DNA of 59,691 nucleotides from Sporanaerobium hydrogeniformans (GTDB taxonomy: Bacteria; Bacillota; Clostridia; Lachnospirales; Cellulosilyticaceae): contig NZ_PEDL01000019.1 of NCBI RefSeq assembly GCF_002735925.1, positions 1 through 59,691 of the forward strand, given 5' to 3'. The notes below the pieces were generated by a model that had not been told where the DNA came from, searched no databases, and worked only from the letters and a program-made list of their open reading frames with translations. The position numbers and the translations under genes were made by a program. Shown here piece after piece: positions 8,910 to 17,589 of this stretch (position 1 is its first letter; every line of letters starts with the position of its first letter).

Positions 8910-9446
8910 ATGAGGAAAAAATATATAACATGGGGAATTATCTTATTATTTATCATTACATTTTATTGGGTAGAATTTAGTCCTTGGAGTAGTACAGCCT
9001 TGCAAAGTTATAATAATGGTTATGGGACTTTTGATATGAAAAGCTATGATGTAAAGAGTGTTTATACAGTTTTAGGCCAGATGGAGCCCAAAGGGTTCAT
9101 CATTTATAAGAAATATTTCATAGGAGACTTTTTATTTGTTATAGGCTTTGGTGGTGTACAGATTTTGCTGTCTCTATATGCTTATAAATGGACGAGAGCT
9201 AAATGGCTACGTATTATTGTTATTGGAGTACCTACCGCTAGAGGACTATTTGATATCATAGAAAATATATTGCTGCTTAGTATATTATTATTATATCCTG
9301 TGCAGCATCCCATGGCTGTTACAATAGCAGGAATGGCTACAACTATGAAGCTATGCATGATAGGCATATGGGGAGGATTATTTATACTAGGAATAGTCAT
9401 AAAGTTAGGCCAGTTTATTATGAGAAAAAGAGTATTGAGGAAATGA
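8910..9446 (+). CDS. Four-TM membrane protein, unknown function
   Basis: A 178-aa protein with an N-terminal hydrophobic segment, an outside loop of about 55 residues, then three helices (about 77-95, 105-130, 138-165) and a basic RKRVLRK tail. RBS GGGGGAGG lies 6 bases before the ATG. It follows the broken Fe-S gene by 13 bp and is probably co-transcribed with the TetR gene. I recognise no family. Confidence 0.7.
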   Translation: MRKKYITWGIILLFIITFYWVEFSPWSSTALQSYNNGYGTFDMKSYDVKSVYTVLGQMEPKGFIIYKKYFIGDFLFVIGFGGVQILLSLYAYKWTRAKWLRIIVIGVPTARGLFDIIENILLLSILLLYPVQHPMAVTIAGMATTMKLCMIGIWGGLFILGIVIKLGQFIMRKRVLRK

Positions 9447-9540
9447 TAAAGTGGATTTACAAATGATTTATCCTAGTTGTAATTAATAGTATAAATTGAA
9501 AATATCAAGCTATCCAGTAAGAACAAGAAAAGGAGAAGGC

Positions 9541-10128
9541 ATGATGAAAAGGAATATTTTAATTGTAGGGGTAATTGGAGCAATAGTATGTAGCCTAATA
9601 GGATGTGGTAAGAAAGGCGAGGCAAAGGTGCAACCAGTTGAAGTACAAATGGCTGGGACAGTTGCGATAGGGTTTGATTATACAAAGCGACCAGGATACT
9701 CATCTAATCAATATGCCATATGGATAGAAGATGAAGAGGGTAATTTGGTAAAAACAGTTTGTGCAACACAGTTTACGGCGCAAGGTGGGTATGAAAAGAG
9801 AGCTGAGTCCATCCCAATTTGGGTAGAAAAATCTAGTATTAGTACATATGATCAAGAGCAAGTGGATGCAATTACAACTGCAACACCGAATACAGGAAAG
9901 GTGATGTATTTATGGAATTGCCAAAATGAAAAGGGTGAACAAGTGCCATCAGGAGTATATACATTTTTTGTAGAAGCAACTATTTATGAGAAGAGTCGCG
10001 TGCTGTATAGTGGGAAAATAGATATAAGTGGTGGAGCGTGTGAAGTAGAAGCAATACCTGAATTTACGACTAATGAGGCAACAGAGAGTGATCTTGTTGT
10101 GGATGTATATGCTAAGTACTTGCCTTGA
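9541..10128 (+). CDS. DUF2271-like lipoprotein
   Basis: A 195-aa lipoprotein: signal peptide with lipobox LIGC at about residue 20, then a beta-rich domain with QYAIWIEDEEGNLVKT, DAITTATPNTGK and GEQVPSGVYTFFVEA. This resembles DUF2271 proteins (FlgD-like fold, xWxGxDxxGxxVPxGxY pattern). The chosen ATG has AAAAGGAGAAGG directly upstream; an in-frame TTG at 9496 has no RBS. DUF2271 proteins often occur with redox or flavin-linked membrane proteins; here the neighbour is the 4-TM protein. Confidence 0.7.
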   Translation: MMKRNILIVGVIGAIVCSLIGCGKKGEAKVQPVEVQMAGTVAIGFDYTKRPGYSSNQYAIWIEDEEGNLVKTVCATQFTAQGGYEKRAESIPIWVEKSSISTYDQEQVDAITTATPNTGKVMYLWNCQNEKGEQVPSGVYTFFVEATIYEKSRVLYSGKIDISGGACEVEAIPEFTTNEATESDLVVDVYAKYLP

Positions 10129-10197
10129 CTAGAACGATTGCATAGATTAGCGACTGTTGTTAAGGTATCAATAATGACAAACTAGAGGGGAAGCAAG

Positions 10198-10857
10198 ATG
10201 AATAAACAATATGAAGCAGTTATTTTTGATTTAGATGGTACATTAATTGATTCCATGTGGGTATGGGAAAAGATTGACGAGGGTTTTTTAAGTGAATTAG
10301 ATCTAGAGGTACCTAAAAATATGGATAAACTATTAGAAGGCAAAAGTTTCACAGAAACAGCCATGTATTTTAAAGAGCGTTTTGAATTAGAAATGAGCGT
10401 AGAAGCGATTAAAGAACGTTGGAATGAGATGGCATGGGAATTTTATACACAAAAGGTACCATTAAAAGAAGGCGCTAAAGATTTCTTAGTTTGGCTTAAA
10501 AAGAAAAACATTAAGATAGGAATTGCTACGAGCAATAGCATAGAGCTTGTGGAAGCTGTGCTTAAAGCTTTAAATATAAGAGATTACTTTAGTCAAATTC
10601 GTACTTCCTGTGAAGTAGGGAGAGGTAAACCTTTCCCAGATATTTATTTAAAAGTAGCAGAGGATTTAAAAGTAGAACCTGATAAGTGCTTAATTTTTGA
10701 AGATATCCCAAATGGCCTAAGAGCAGGTAAGGCGGCAGGGATGACAGCTTGGGGGATATTTGATAATCAAACAGAAGAAATGCAAGCGGAAATGAAGGAA
10801 ATAGCAGATCATTTTGTAATAGATTATTATGAAGTGATAAGAGATTTTGAAGCTTAA
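10198..10857 (+). CDS. HAD-superfamily hydrolase (beta-phosphoglucomutase-like)
   Basis: A 219-aa cytosolic HAD subfamily IA phosphatase or mutase. Motif I DLDGTLIDS is at residues 11-19, with a helical cap about 20-85, motif II ATSNS near 103, the GKPFPD lysine segment around 143, and motif III FEDIPNGLRAG near 160. It has its own RBS (GAGGGGAAGC). It probably acts on a small phosphosugar or similar; nothing nearby fixes the substrate. Confidence 0.9.
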   Translation: MNKQYEAVIFDLDGTLIDSMWVWEKIDEGFLSELDLEVPKNMDKLLEGKSFTETAMYFKERFELEMSVEAIKERWNEMAWEFYTQKVPLKEGAKDFLVWLKKKNIKIGIATSNSIELVEAVLKALNIRDYFSQIRTSCEVGRGKPFPDIYLKVAEDLKVEPDKCLIFEDIPNGLRAGKAAGMTAWGIFDNQTEEMQAEMKEIADHFVIDYYEVIRDFEA

Positions 10858-10961
10858 AACTAAAAAATATTAATGTTTAAAAGAGGTTCCACTTGTTAAG
10901 TAGCAGTCTATGAATTTCTAAAAACTATAGGAATTAAAAGTGATTTAGGATTAATAATAAT

Positions 10962-10997
10962 GAACCATACCATAAATAAGGGCGGTTTTTTGAATAA
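10962..10997 (+). repeat. 36-bp dispersed repeat, copy A
   Basis: GAACCATACCATAAATAAG, five variable bases, then TTTTTTGAATAA. It matches copy B (33827-33862) at 33 of 36 positions in the same orientation, and is related to copy C (30672-30730). It follows the HAD gene and marks the left edge of the accessory island. It may be a terminator-type repeat or an old attachment duplication. Confidence 0.75.
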
Positions 10998-11006
10998 ATA
11001 GAGAAT

Positions 11007-11046
11007 AAAAGGTATTTTGTAAAATGGTACAGCATACCTTTTGTTT
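11007..11046 (+). terminator. Weak terminator-like hairpin
   Basis: AAAAGGTAT (11007-11015) pairs with ATACCTTTT (11034-11042) around an 18-nt loop, with a short T-rich tail. The rest of the 290-bp gap between the HAD and restriction-modification genes holds repeat A and a TGATATACT extended -10-like element near 11107-11115. Confidence 0.45.
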
Positions 11047-11147
11047 AGTAATAAGAATTAACAAAATTCAGATTAAATATTGAGGGTTATTAAGAGAAGA
11101 TAAGACGTGATATACTAGTAAGTAATAAAAAGGAAAGTGGTGAAAAG

Positions 11148-14100
11148 GTGAAAGATAAAAGTCTTATTTTTAAGGATAGGATATTAGATGAAATCTTGAG
11201 GTCAAAAGAATATAAAGATTTATTAAATGAATCTTGTAAAAAGATAGTTGAGGGTTCAAAGAAGGCAGTTAATGAAGCAACTACTGTTAGTTGGTTTGAA
11301 ATAGAGATTTATGATATTTTAAATGAATCTTTTGGAATTAAGTATAAGCCAGAAAAAGAGGTTCTGGTAGAGACTATTAGACATAAGGCAAAAGGAAGAA
11401 TAGATAGTAAAATTGGATGTCTTGTGCAAGAATTTAAACATCATAGTAAACTGCAGAATGCAGTTCAAATTGAAAAAGCAATAAAGCAATTATTAGAGTA
11501 TTTAGAAGGGTTATATAAAAAAGAACAAGTAGATTATCTAGGTGTACTTACGGATGGAGTAAGGATTTTATATATTAGGCTTGAAGATGGAAAAGCAATC
11601 ATAGAATCTATAAAAGAAATTCAAGAAAGAGATATTGATAGATTAATTAAATCAATACTTAGTCTTAATAAAGTAGCATTGACCCCTAAAAACTTAGTTA
11701 AAGATTTTGCTGAGGGTGAAGATTGTTTGGCAAGAGTGCTGAGCAGGGCGTTATTTGAAACTCTAAGCATAAATATTTCAGAAAAGACAAAAGTTTTGTT
11801 TGATGAGTGGAAAGAATTATTTAAATTATCTCATAATGATAAATCTAAACAATCAGCCATAAAAGAGCGTAAAGTTTCATTAGAACAAACTATGCAAAGA
11901 ACTTTTAATACAGTTGACGAAGAATATATGGCTATGTTTTCACTACAAACTGCTTATGCTATTATAATAAAAATTATTGCATTTAAGGTAATAAGTAATA
12001 TTCATTATCATAATGATATGCTCAAATTTAGTCAATTATCAAGTGTAACTACTGAAGCATTGAAAATAAAAATGCTAGAATTAGAAGACGGAGGAATCTT
12101 TAAAGAAGCCGGGTTGTTAAATCTATTAGAAGGGGATTTTTTCTCTTGGTATGTAGATGAAGCACAGTGGAATACAGAAATAGGGACAGTAATAGGCAAT
12201 ATTTTTCAGATATTAAGTAAGTATGAAGAAAAATCACTTTTTAATAGTGGGGAAGAGATACAAGATTTATTTAAGGACTTATATCAGAGTATTATTCCAG
12301 ACAAGGTACGTCATTGTTTAGGTGAATTTTATACTCCAGCGTGGTTAGCAGATAATGTGGTAGATAATACTTTAAATCGCATTAAAAAACAGAAATGGAG
12401 TGGACTAGACCCATGTGCTGGTTCGGGAACATTTGTTACTAGAATGATAGCAAGAATTTGTATGGAACATGCTGATAATGGTGAAGAGGATAAAACTAAA
12501 ATATTAAATGATATATTAAGTAGGGTTAAAGGAATTGACTTAAATCCATTGGCTGTATTAACTGCTAGGATAAACTATTTTATTAACATTTCACATCTTT
12601 TGAAAATAACAGATAAATTTGAGATTCCTATATATTTAGGAGATGCATCATATGTTCCAGAGGATGTGGAGATTAATGGAGTTAGATGCATTAAATATCA
12701 GATAAAAACACTTCAGGGAATAATTAATATTAATATGCCATTAAGTGCATTAAAAAATATTCAGCTGTTCTCAGAAGCAATATCGAATATTGAAGTATAT
12801 ATAAAAATGCAAGATAGTTCCTTGATAGCAGAAGAAATATTAAAGCTAATAGATTCACAAGATAAAACTGATGAAATTTTAGAGAATATCGATATATTAT
12901 CTAAACAATTAGTTGACTTAGAGAATAAACATTGGGATGGAATATGGGCTAGAATTATTAAAAACTATCTTATAACCTCAAGTTTAGATAAATTCGATAT
13001 AATTGTAGGAAATCCCCCATGGGTAGATTGGAAGAATTTGCCCTCAGAGTATAGAGATAGGATTAAAACTTCAGTATGCATTGATAATAGTTTATTTTCG
13101 GGAGCATATAGAACAGGAGGAATTAACCTAAATATATGTGCATTAATCGCTAATGTATGTGTCAATAAGTGGTTAGCTAAGGATGGTGTATTAGGATTTT
13201 TGATGCCTAAGTCAATAATTCATCAATCTTCATATGAAGGATTTAGGAATTTCAAACTAAATGATGGAACAAGAGCATATCTTCAGGAGATAGATGATTG
13301 GACGAAGGCAGGACATCCGTTTAAACCTGTGACAGAAAAGTTTCTTACTTATATTTATAGTAGAGAGTATGTAGAATATAATGAAGGAATACCTGTAAGA
13401 AAATATGAATTAAAACGTGGTAGGAAACTTATTGATGCACATAGAATTCAAAAGTTTAGTGATATAAGAGAATGGTATAATTGTGATATGAGTGTTGCAG
13501 GAACTATAAAGGTAGGAACTACTACATTTGGATATGCAGAGAACGAAGAAGAGCTTAGAAAGTTCCAAGCTATTTCAGGGGAAGCAGCTTATGTAGGACG
13601 AGAAGGAATAGAATTCTATCCACAAGAATTATTTCTATTAGAGATATTAGATATGCCTGCGACAAGTGAAAAATTAGTAGCAGTAAAGAATTATCAAGGA
13701 GATAAATCTAAGCATAAAGTTCCACCATTGACAAGGATGCTAGAAAAGAAATTTATTCATCCATTAGTAAAAGGTAAGGATATACAAAAATTTCATTGGG
13801 ATGCCTATGAGTATGTAGTTCCATTTCCATATAAAAAGGGAAGTAAAATTCCAATAGCTCAAAAAGAGTTAGTAAAAATTGCCCCGAATCTTCATAAATA
13901 TATGCTAGCTAATAAAAATATAATTTTGCAACAAACAGATTATAATGAAAAGATAATAAATAATGATGATGCTGAGTTTTATGCTTTAGCCAGAGTTGGA
14001 GAATATACTTATGGAGAGTATAGTGTGGGTTATAGAGATAATACAAAATGGCAAGCCAGTGTTATTGAACCAATAGACACTTCTTGGGGGGAAAAAATAC

Positions 14101-14423
14101 TGCCACTATTTCAAAACCATGCTGTTTCTATTACTCAGGATAGCAATGGGAATTTCATCACAAAAGAAGAAGCACATTATATTTGTGCAATATTAAATGC
14201 ACCAATAGTAAGAACATATATGATGAAATCATCAGATAGTAGGTCATTTAAAATTAGGGTGCCTGTGAAATTAGAGAAATATGATGCTCAAAATTCTGCA
14301 CATAAAAAGTTGGCAGAACTTTCTATTAATGCACATTTGGCGTATGATAATACTAGTAAAGTTGCAGAGATAGAAGCGCAGATAGATAAAATATATTTAG
14401 CGTTATGTGGCTATTTAGAATAA
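11148..14423 (+). CDS. Type IIG restriction-modification enzyme (Eco57I-like, single chain)
   Basis: A 1091-aa fusion of nuclease, N6-adenine methylase and target recognition domain. A PD-(D/E)xK-like nuclease is suggested by D86 and ExK (E95, K97), with an upstream Glu at 51 or 53. The SAM-binding motif DPCAGSGTF is near 422-430, and catalytic NPPW is at about 621-624, typical of gamma-class N6A methylases. The C-terminal 350 residues probably form the recognition domain. No separate specificity or methylase gene is adjacent. GTG start with AAGGAAAG ten bases upstream; a perfect terminator follows. It would protect the host or stabilise the island. The cut site is unpredictable. Confidence 0.88.
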   Translation: MKDKSLIFKDRILDEILRSKEYKDLLNESCKKIVEGSKKAVNEATTVSWFEIEIYDILNESFGIKYKPEKEVLVETIRHKAKGRIDSKIGCLVQEFKHHSKLQNAVQIEKAIKQLLEYLEGLYKKEQVDYLGVLTDGVRILYIRLEDGKAIIESIKEIQERDIDRLIKSILSLNKVALTPKNLVKDFAEGEDCLARVLSRALFETLSINISEKTKVLFDEWKELFKLSHNDKSKQSAIKERKVSLEQTMQRTFNTVDEEYMAMFSLQTAYAIIIKIIAFKVISNIHYHNDMLKFSQLSSVTTEALKIKMLELEDGGIFKEAGLLNLLEGDFFSWYVDEAQWNTEIGTVIGNIFQILSKYEEKSLFNSGEEIQDLFKDLYQSIIPDKVRHCLGEFYTPAWLADNVVDNTLNRIKKQKWSGLDPCAGSGTFVTRMIARICMEHADNGEEDKTKILNDILSRVKGIDLNPLAVLTARINYFINISHLLKITDKFEIPIYLGDASYVPEDVEINGVRCIKYQIKTLQGIININMPLSALKNIQLFSEAISNIEVYIKMQDSSLIAEEILKLIDSQDKTDEILENIDILSKQLVDLENKHWDGIWARIIKNYLITSSLDKFDIIVGNPPWVDWKNLPSEYRDRIKTSVCIDNSLFSGAYRTGGINLNICALIANVCVNKWLAKDGVLGFLMPKSIIHQSSYEGFRNFKLNDGTRAYLQEIDDWTKAGHPFKPVTEKFLTYIYSREYVEYNEGIPVRKYELKRGRKLIDAHRIQKFSDIREWYNCDMSVAGTIKVGTTTFGYAENEEELRKFQAISGEAAYVGREGIEFYPQELFLLEILDMPATSEKLVAVKNYQGDKSKHKVPPLTRMLEKKFIHPLVKGKDIQKFHWDAYEYVVPFPYKKGSKIPIAQKELVKIAPNLHKYMLANKNIILQQTDYNEKIINNDDAEFYALARVGEYTYGEYSVGYRDNTKWQASVIEPIDTSWGEKILPLFQNHAVSITQDSNGNFITKEEAHYICAILNAPIVRTYMMKSSDSRSFKIRVPVKLEKYDAQNSAHKKLAELSINAHLAYDNTSKVAEIEAQIDKIYLALCGYLE

Positions 14424-14452
14424 AAGAGGTAGGATATCCTACCTCTTTTATT
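14421..14452 (+). terminator. Terminator after the restriction-modification gene
   Basis: 14421-14450 is one perfect 30-bp palindrome (TAAAAGAGGTAGGAT and its complement) with a T-rich tail, able to work in both directions. The stop codon of the gene overlaps its left arm. Confidence 0.93.
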
Positions 14453-14559
14453 ATTGGGCAATAATAAATTACAAAATGAATAGAACGTATGTTTGGTGCA
14501 AATGCTAATATAAAGTGAATTAATAGAGAGCTATATCAAGATGAGGAGATGAAAAGATA

Positions 14560-14994
14560 ATGTTTATAGTAAAGGATTTTAATGATATAGAGTTGATTAA
14601 AGATAATAATCAAATCAGGTATCAGTATGTAATAGAATATTTTGGATATATTTACGGGCAATTAGGAGAAGGAATCATAGAAAAAACTAGATTTAGCCTA
14701 GATGGCGGATTTGATGGAAATGGTGAAATATATATACTAGAAGATATTAAAGAAGTAAGAAGAATATTGGAAATAGAAGACAGTAGGTTTATAAATAAAT
14801 TATTATGGTGTTATAAGTTAAGAGATAAAGAAGCGTGGTATAGGGGTCAAGATGTTTGTGAATGCTATGTTATTGGAATGATGAATAAAAAAAATTATAG
14901 TAATAATATTATTTTTGATAGAAGTTGGTTAAGTGAAGATGAAAAGATATATTTTGATAAGATTAGTACGTATACTCGATATGTGGAGGTTTGA
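14560..14994 (+). CDS. Hypothetical protein (144 aa)
   Basis: An acidic, aromatic-rich soluble protein with no recognisable domain: RYQYVIEYFGYIYGQLGEGI in the N-terminal third and a conserved-looking WYRGQDVCECYVIGMMNKK segment in the second half. The RBS is GAGGAGATGAAAAG before the ATG. It stands alone between two hairpin terminators inside the island, so it may be independent cargo or an immunity-type gene. No function assigned. Confidence 0.6.
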   Translation: MFIVKDFNDIELIKDNNQIRYQYVIEYFGYIYGQLGEGIIEKTRFSLDGGFDGNGEIYILEDIKEVRRILEIEDSRFINKLLWCYKLRDKEAWYRGQDVCECYVIGMMNKKNYSNNIIFDRSWLSEDEKIYFDKISTYTRYVEV

Positions 14995-15055
14995 AAATTT
15001 TAGTTATTATCAATATGTAAGGTCAAGTAAAATAAACAAATATTATATTATTGAA

Positions 15056-15083
15056 GCCTATTAGGATATGGAACCTAATAGGC
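15056..15083 (+). terminator. Intercistronic hairpin (attenuator-like)
   Basis: GCCTATTAGG/CCTAATAGGC with an 8-nt loop and a weak TAATTTT tail, ending 15 bp before the AAAGGAGGG RBS of the next gene. Similar stem-loops lie just upstream of several other island genes (16850, 17529, 18823, 28272). Confidence 0.6.
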
Positions 15084-15116
15084 TAATTTTCTGTCCAAAG
15101 GAGGGAAGTAACCAGT

Positions 15117-15368
15117 GTGATAAGAAATCTAATAAATCAAAGAACAGAAAAAGCACAAGCAGAAATGGAGATGAGAAGCAATGAAATTAAAAACTTGAGA
15201 AGAACAAAAAGAAAACTATTCAAGAAAGCCAACACAAAGACAAAAGACATTCTAATGAAGCAAGAAGAGCTAGAGAGCAGAGAAAGAGAAATCATGGCAA
15301 GAGCAGTATACATACAAGCAGTTAATGACATATTAGACATAATAAAATGGCTACTTACAAAGGTATGA
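15117..15368 (+). CDS. Small coiled-coil protein (83 aa)
   Basis: A highly charged, almost wholly helical protein: Arg/Lys/Glu heptads over residues 5-65, then a short hydrophobic end DIIKWLLTKV. GTG start with AAAGGAGGG about ten bases upstream. It converges on the XRE repressor gene; the two 3' ends share a 15-bp inverted repeat. Possibly a DNA-element accessory protein; no family recognised. Confidence 0.6.
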   Translation: MIRNLINQRTEKAQAEMEMRSNEIKNLRRTKRKLFKKANTKTKDILMKQEELESREREIMARAVYIQAVNDILDIIKWLLTKV

Positions 15369-15399
15369 AATCAATCATTTACCAGTAAGTAGCCATTTT
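15344..15399. terminator. Inverted repeat shared by two convergent gene ends
   Basis: AAAATGGCTACTTAC (15344-15358) and its exact complement (15385-15399) lie at the 3' ends of the coiled-coil gene and the XRE gene. Each arm encodes KWLLT in its own gene. The transcript would fold into a stem with a 26-nt loop and a T-rich end, a likely bidirectional terminator inside coding sequence. Confidence 0.7.
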
Positions 15400-15617
15400 A
15401 CATCTACCTTGAGAGCTTTTGCAATAATAACAACTTCATAGTCAGGAACTAATCGCTCACCACGTTCAATCTTAGAAATAGCAGTTCTGTCTAAAGTAAG
15501 TCCTCTAGTCTGTAATCTAGCAGAGAGGTCTTCTTGAGTGATTTTGTTTTCTTTTCTAAAGGATTTGAGACGTTCACCAATTATATTCTTACTATGAGTG
15601 GGAGTGTTTATCTTCAT
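15375..15617 (-). CDS. XRE-family HTH repressor
   Basis: An 80-aa Cro/CI-type DNA-binding protein. IIGERLKSFRKENKITQEDLSARL and RTAISKIERGERLVPDYE are the canonical XRE helix-turn-helix, and the protein ends right after it (VDVKWLLTGK). The ATG at 15617 has AGGTGAT upstream; an in-frame upstream ATG lacks an RBS. It diverges from the rightward gene at 15756, and the gap between holds TGTGCT/AGCACA half-sites, so it is probably the element's control switch. Confidence 0.85.
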   Translation of the reverse strand: MKINTPTHSKNIIGERLKSFRKENKITQEDLSARLQTRGLTLDRTAISKIERGERLVPDYEVVIIAKALKVDVKWLLTGK

Positions 15618-15663
15618 ATAATCACCTAAATATACTACATATGAAATTATATTGTGTAGTATT

Positions 15664-15722
15664 AGCACATTTTTAGTTGATTATATTATGAAAAATAAGT
15701 ATAATTGTGCTAAAGAAGCACA
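15664..15722. promoter_or_regulatory. Candidate XRE operator in the divergent gap
   Basis: TGTGCT-N5-AGCACA (15706-15711 with 15717-15722) is a perfect inverted repeat, and another AGCACA half-site is at 15664-15669. AT-rich promoter-like sequence lies between. The position between the divergent XRE and secreted-protein genes supports an operator role. Confidence 0.55.
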
Positions 15723-15755
15723 TAATTAAAAAATAAATAAAGGGAGTTGATTATC

Positions 15756-16541
15756 GTGAGAAATATAATAAAAAAATTAGTAGTAGGGGGCTTGTGTTTA
15801 GCATTATCAGTGACAACAGTATTTGCTAGAACTTGCATAGATAAGCAGATTCCAGATTGGGCAGATGGTGGCATAAGAGAGCTAGTAGATGAGAATATAA
15901 ATGGTGGAACAAGAACTATAACAGATGTTGTTGTAAGAGATGGAGTAGCTTTTGTTAGTGCACAAGAATTGGGGAAAGCTTATGGCTTTGGGGATTATGA
16001 ACATAAGCAATCTGAGCTTTTAACGAAAATTGGAACGGATTCAATACAATCAGCAGAACACAGGATTGCAAATACTGTATATATTGACAGAGATAAAAAT
16101 GGAAAAATTAAAGGAACATATACTGTATATACAGGAAGTAAACAACAGTGCATGGGATTAAAACCTAATGAGGTACCAGATTCTTGGCTAACAGATCCAT
16201 CAGTAGGTGTAAATGAAGAATCAAGAGAAGCCATTCGAAGAAGTAATGAAATATTACTTAATAATCCTGGTTTTGATGGAAAATTTGAAACCAAGGATAT
16301 GCCGTTTTACAAGAATGATAAGTTGTATGTTCCAGCAAAACTAATGTGTATATTACTGAATAATAATATTAATACCAAAGTAACGTATGATGCTAAAAAT
16401 AATACAATTACCTTTCAAGATGAAGTGTGTGCACCTATTTATACATGTATAGGGTATTATTTACATGAAAATGGAAAGGTAAAAGAATGGTATTTTGATG
16501 GAAGATATGAAGAGGCAGATACGTTTAAATGGAATGAATAA
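15756..16541 (+). CDS. Secreted protein with copper-amine-oxidase-N-like domain
   Basis: A 261-aa exported protein. Residues 1-24 are a signal peptide (MRNIIKKLVVGG..., cleavage after VFA). The body has two stalk-like repeats: VVVRDGVAFVSAQELGKAYGF (about 50-70) and KLYVPAKLMCILLNN...VTYDAKNNTITF (about 190-225). These match the Cu_amine_oxidN1 pattern of clostridial surface proteins, which is structural rather than enzymatic. GTG start with AGGGAG nine bases upstream. Unusual cargo for a recombinase-driven element. Confidence 0.7.
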   Translation: MRNIIKKLVVGGLCLALSVTTVFARTCIDKQIPDWADGGIRELVDENINGGTRTITDVVVRDGVAFVSAQELGKAYGFGDYEHKQSELLTKIGTDSIQSAEHRIANTVYIDRDKNGKIKGTYTVYTGSKQQCMGLKPNEVPDSWLTDPSVGVNEESREAIRRSNEILLNNPGFDGKFETKDMPFYKNDKLYVPAKLMCILLNNNINTKVTYDAKNNTITFQDEVCAPIYTCIGYYLHENGKVKEWYFDGRYEEADTFKWNE

Positions 16542-16583
16542 CAGATAAAAAGCACTGGTAGTATAGATGGGAGGATAAATTAA

Positions 16584-16754
16584 ATGGGAGTTATAACACT
16601 TATTCTAGCAGCAATTGTAGGAATCGTAGTAGAAGTTTTATATCATAAGATATTTAAGGTAACATACTTTAGTGGTGAAGCTATTTTAAAGGAATTATTT
16701 GTATGCTTTATGATTGGGTTATTTGTAGTAATGGGGTTAACAGGACAATTGTGA
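16584..16754 (+). CDS. Small two-helix membrane protein (56 aa)
   Basis: Two hydrophobic helices (about 2-20 and 38-54) are joined by a short charged loop. RBS GGGAGGA lies nine bases before the ATG, and it sits 42 bp after the secreted-protein gene in the same direction. Ordered codons, RBS and a clean frame support a real small gene. Function unknown. Confidence 0.55.
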   Translation: MGVITLILAAIVGIVVEVLYHKIFKVTYFSGEAILKELFVCFMIGLFVVMGLTGQL

Positions 16755-16849
16755 TGTAGAGATATAAGACATGGAAGAGCATATAATTAATTCTTGTCAA
16801 AGACTCTTTGATTACTTATTTGAGTAAATAAAATGCTAAATATTACATA

Positions 16850-16876
16850 GACCTGTTGGGTATTGCCTGACAGGTC
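16850..16876 (+). terminator. Intercistronic hairpin before the DUF1643 gene
   Basis: GACCTGT/ACAGGTC stem with a 13-nt loop and a TTTT tail, ending about 15 bp before the AAGAAGGG RBS. It acts as a terminator or attenuator. A second small stem (CAAAGA/CTTTG) precedes it near 16798. Confidence 0.6.
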
Positions 16877-16907
16877 TTTTAGCGTGCCAAAAGAAGGGAT
16901 GATTAAA

Positions 16908-17558
16908 ATGATAGAAGAAAATAATACAATGGTCACAAGAGCAGTTTTTTCGGAAGATAAATCACATAGATATCTACTTAGTAAAGAATGGGATGCTAGT
17001 CTAGCAAATGCAGTAGTCATCATGCTACAAGCAGGAAAATCTAATGCACTAATTCAAGATGTAACGACCTGTAACATTATCAACTGTGTATCTCAGTTAG
17101 ATGAAGACTATGGCAGTGTTAATATAGTCAATTTATTTAGTAGGCTAGATTTAGAACTAGATACAGATATAGATATTGATGATTTCACGGATGAAGAAAA
17201 CGATAGACAAATTAAAGAAGTAGCAGAAGGAGCAGAGCTGATTATACTTGCATATGGAAAGGCTCAAGAGACAAGCCTTTGTGTAAAACAACGTGTAAGA
17301 GAAGTTATATCACTATTAGAAAAATACAAGGACAAAATGTATTTGATTGGGGATTCTAAAGGAAGAAAGGGTTTTTCTGCTATGTATCCTAAAGTAAGGA
17401 ACAAGTGGATCCTATACAAAGCTTATGAAGAAGAACAGAAAAAAGAAAGTGACAAAGTAGCAGAGAATATAGAAACACCACAGACAGAACAACAAACCAT
17501 AGAAGATCAGAAGAGTAATAATGAGACAAAGACTAAGAAGAATAACAGAAAATCTTAG
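16908..17558 (+). CDS. DUF1643 family protein
   Basis: A 216-aa protein. AVFSEDKSHRYLLSKEWD, VVIMLQAGKSN, YGSVNIVNLFSRLDLE and ELIILAYGK follow the DUF1643 pattern; the usual MLNPSxAD is changed to MLQAGKSN. The last 40 residues are a charged, Gln/Lys-rich tail. Its biochemical role is unknown, but it is a frequent companion of the ccr recombinase genes in staphylococcal SCC elements. The start at 16908 has AAGAAGGG nine bases upstream. Confidence 0.82.
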   Translation: MIEENNTMVTRAVFSEDKSHRYLLSKEWDASLANAVVIMLQAGKSNALIQDVTTCNIINCVSQLDEDYGSVNIVNLFSRLDLELDTDIDIDDFTDEENDRQIKEVAEGAELIILAYGKAQETSLCVKQRVREVISLLEKYKDKMYLIGDSKGRKGFSAMYPKVRNKWILYKAYEEEQKKESDKVAENIETPQTEQQTIEDQKSNNETKTKKNNRKS

Positions 17559-17562
17559 TCTT
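17529..17562 (+). terminator. Hairpin at the end of the DUF1643 gene
   Basis: AAGACTAAGA/TCTTAGTCTT forms a 10-bp stem with a 14-nt loop overlapping the stop codon, followed by ATTTAAT. It is terminator- or attenuator-like and lies just upstream of the next gene. Confidence 0.55.
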
Positions 17563-17589
17563 ATTTAATGTGTGAAAGGAATGAGGAAA

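Noticed and set aside
10858-11147. T-box leader suggested by GGCGGTTTTTT and the upstream structure
   Set aside because: No GGGTGGTACCGCG antiterminator motif and no aminoacyl or transport gene follows; it is the dispersed repeat.
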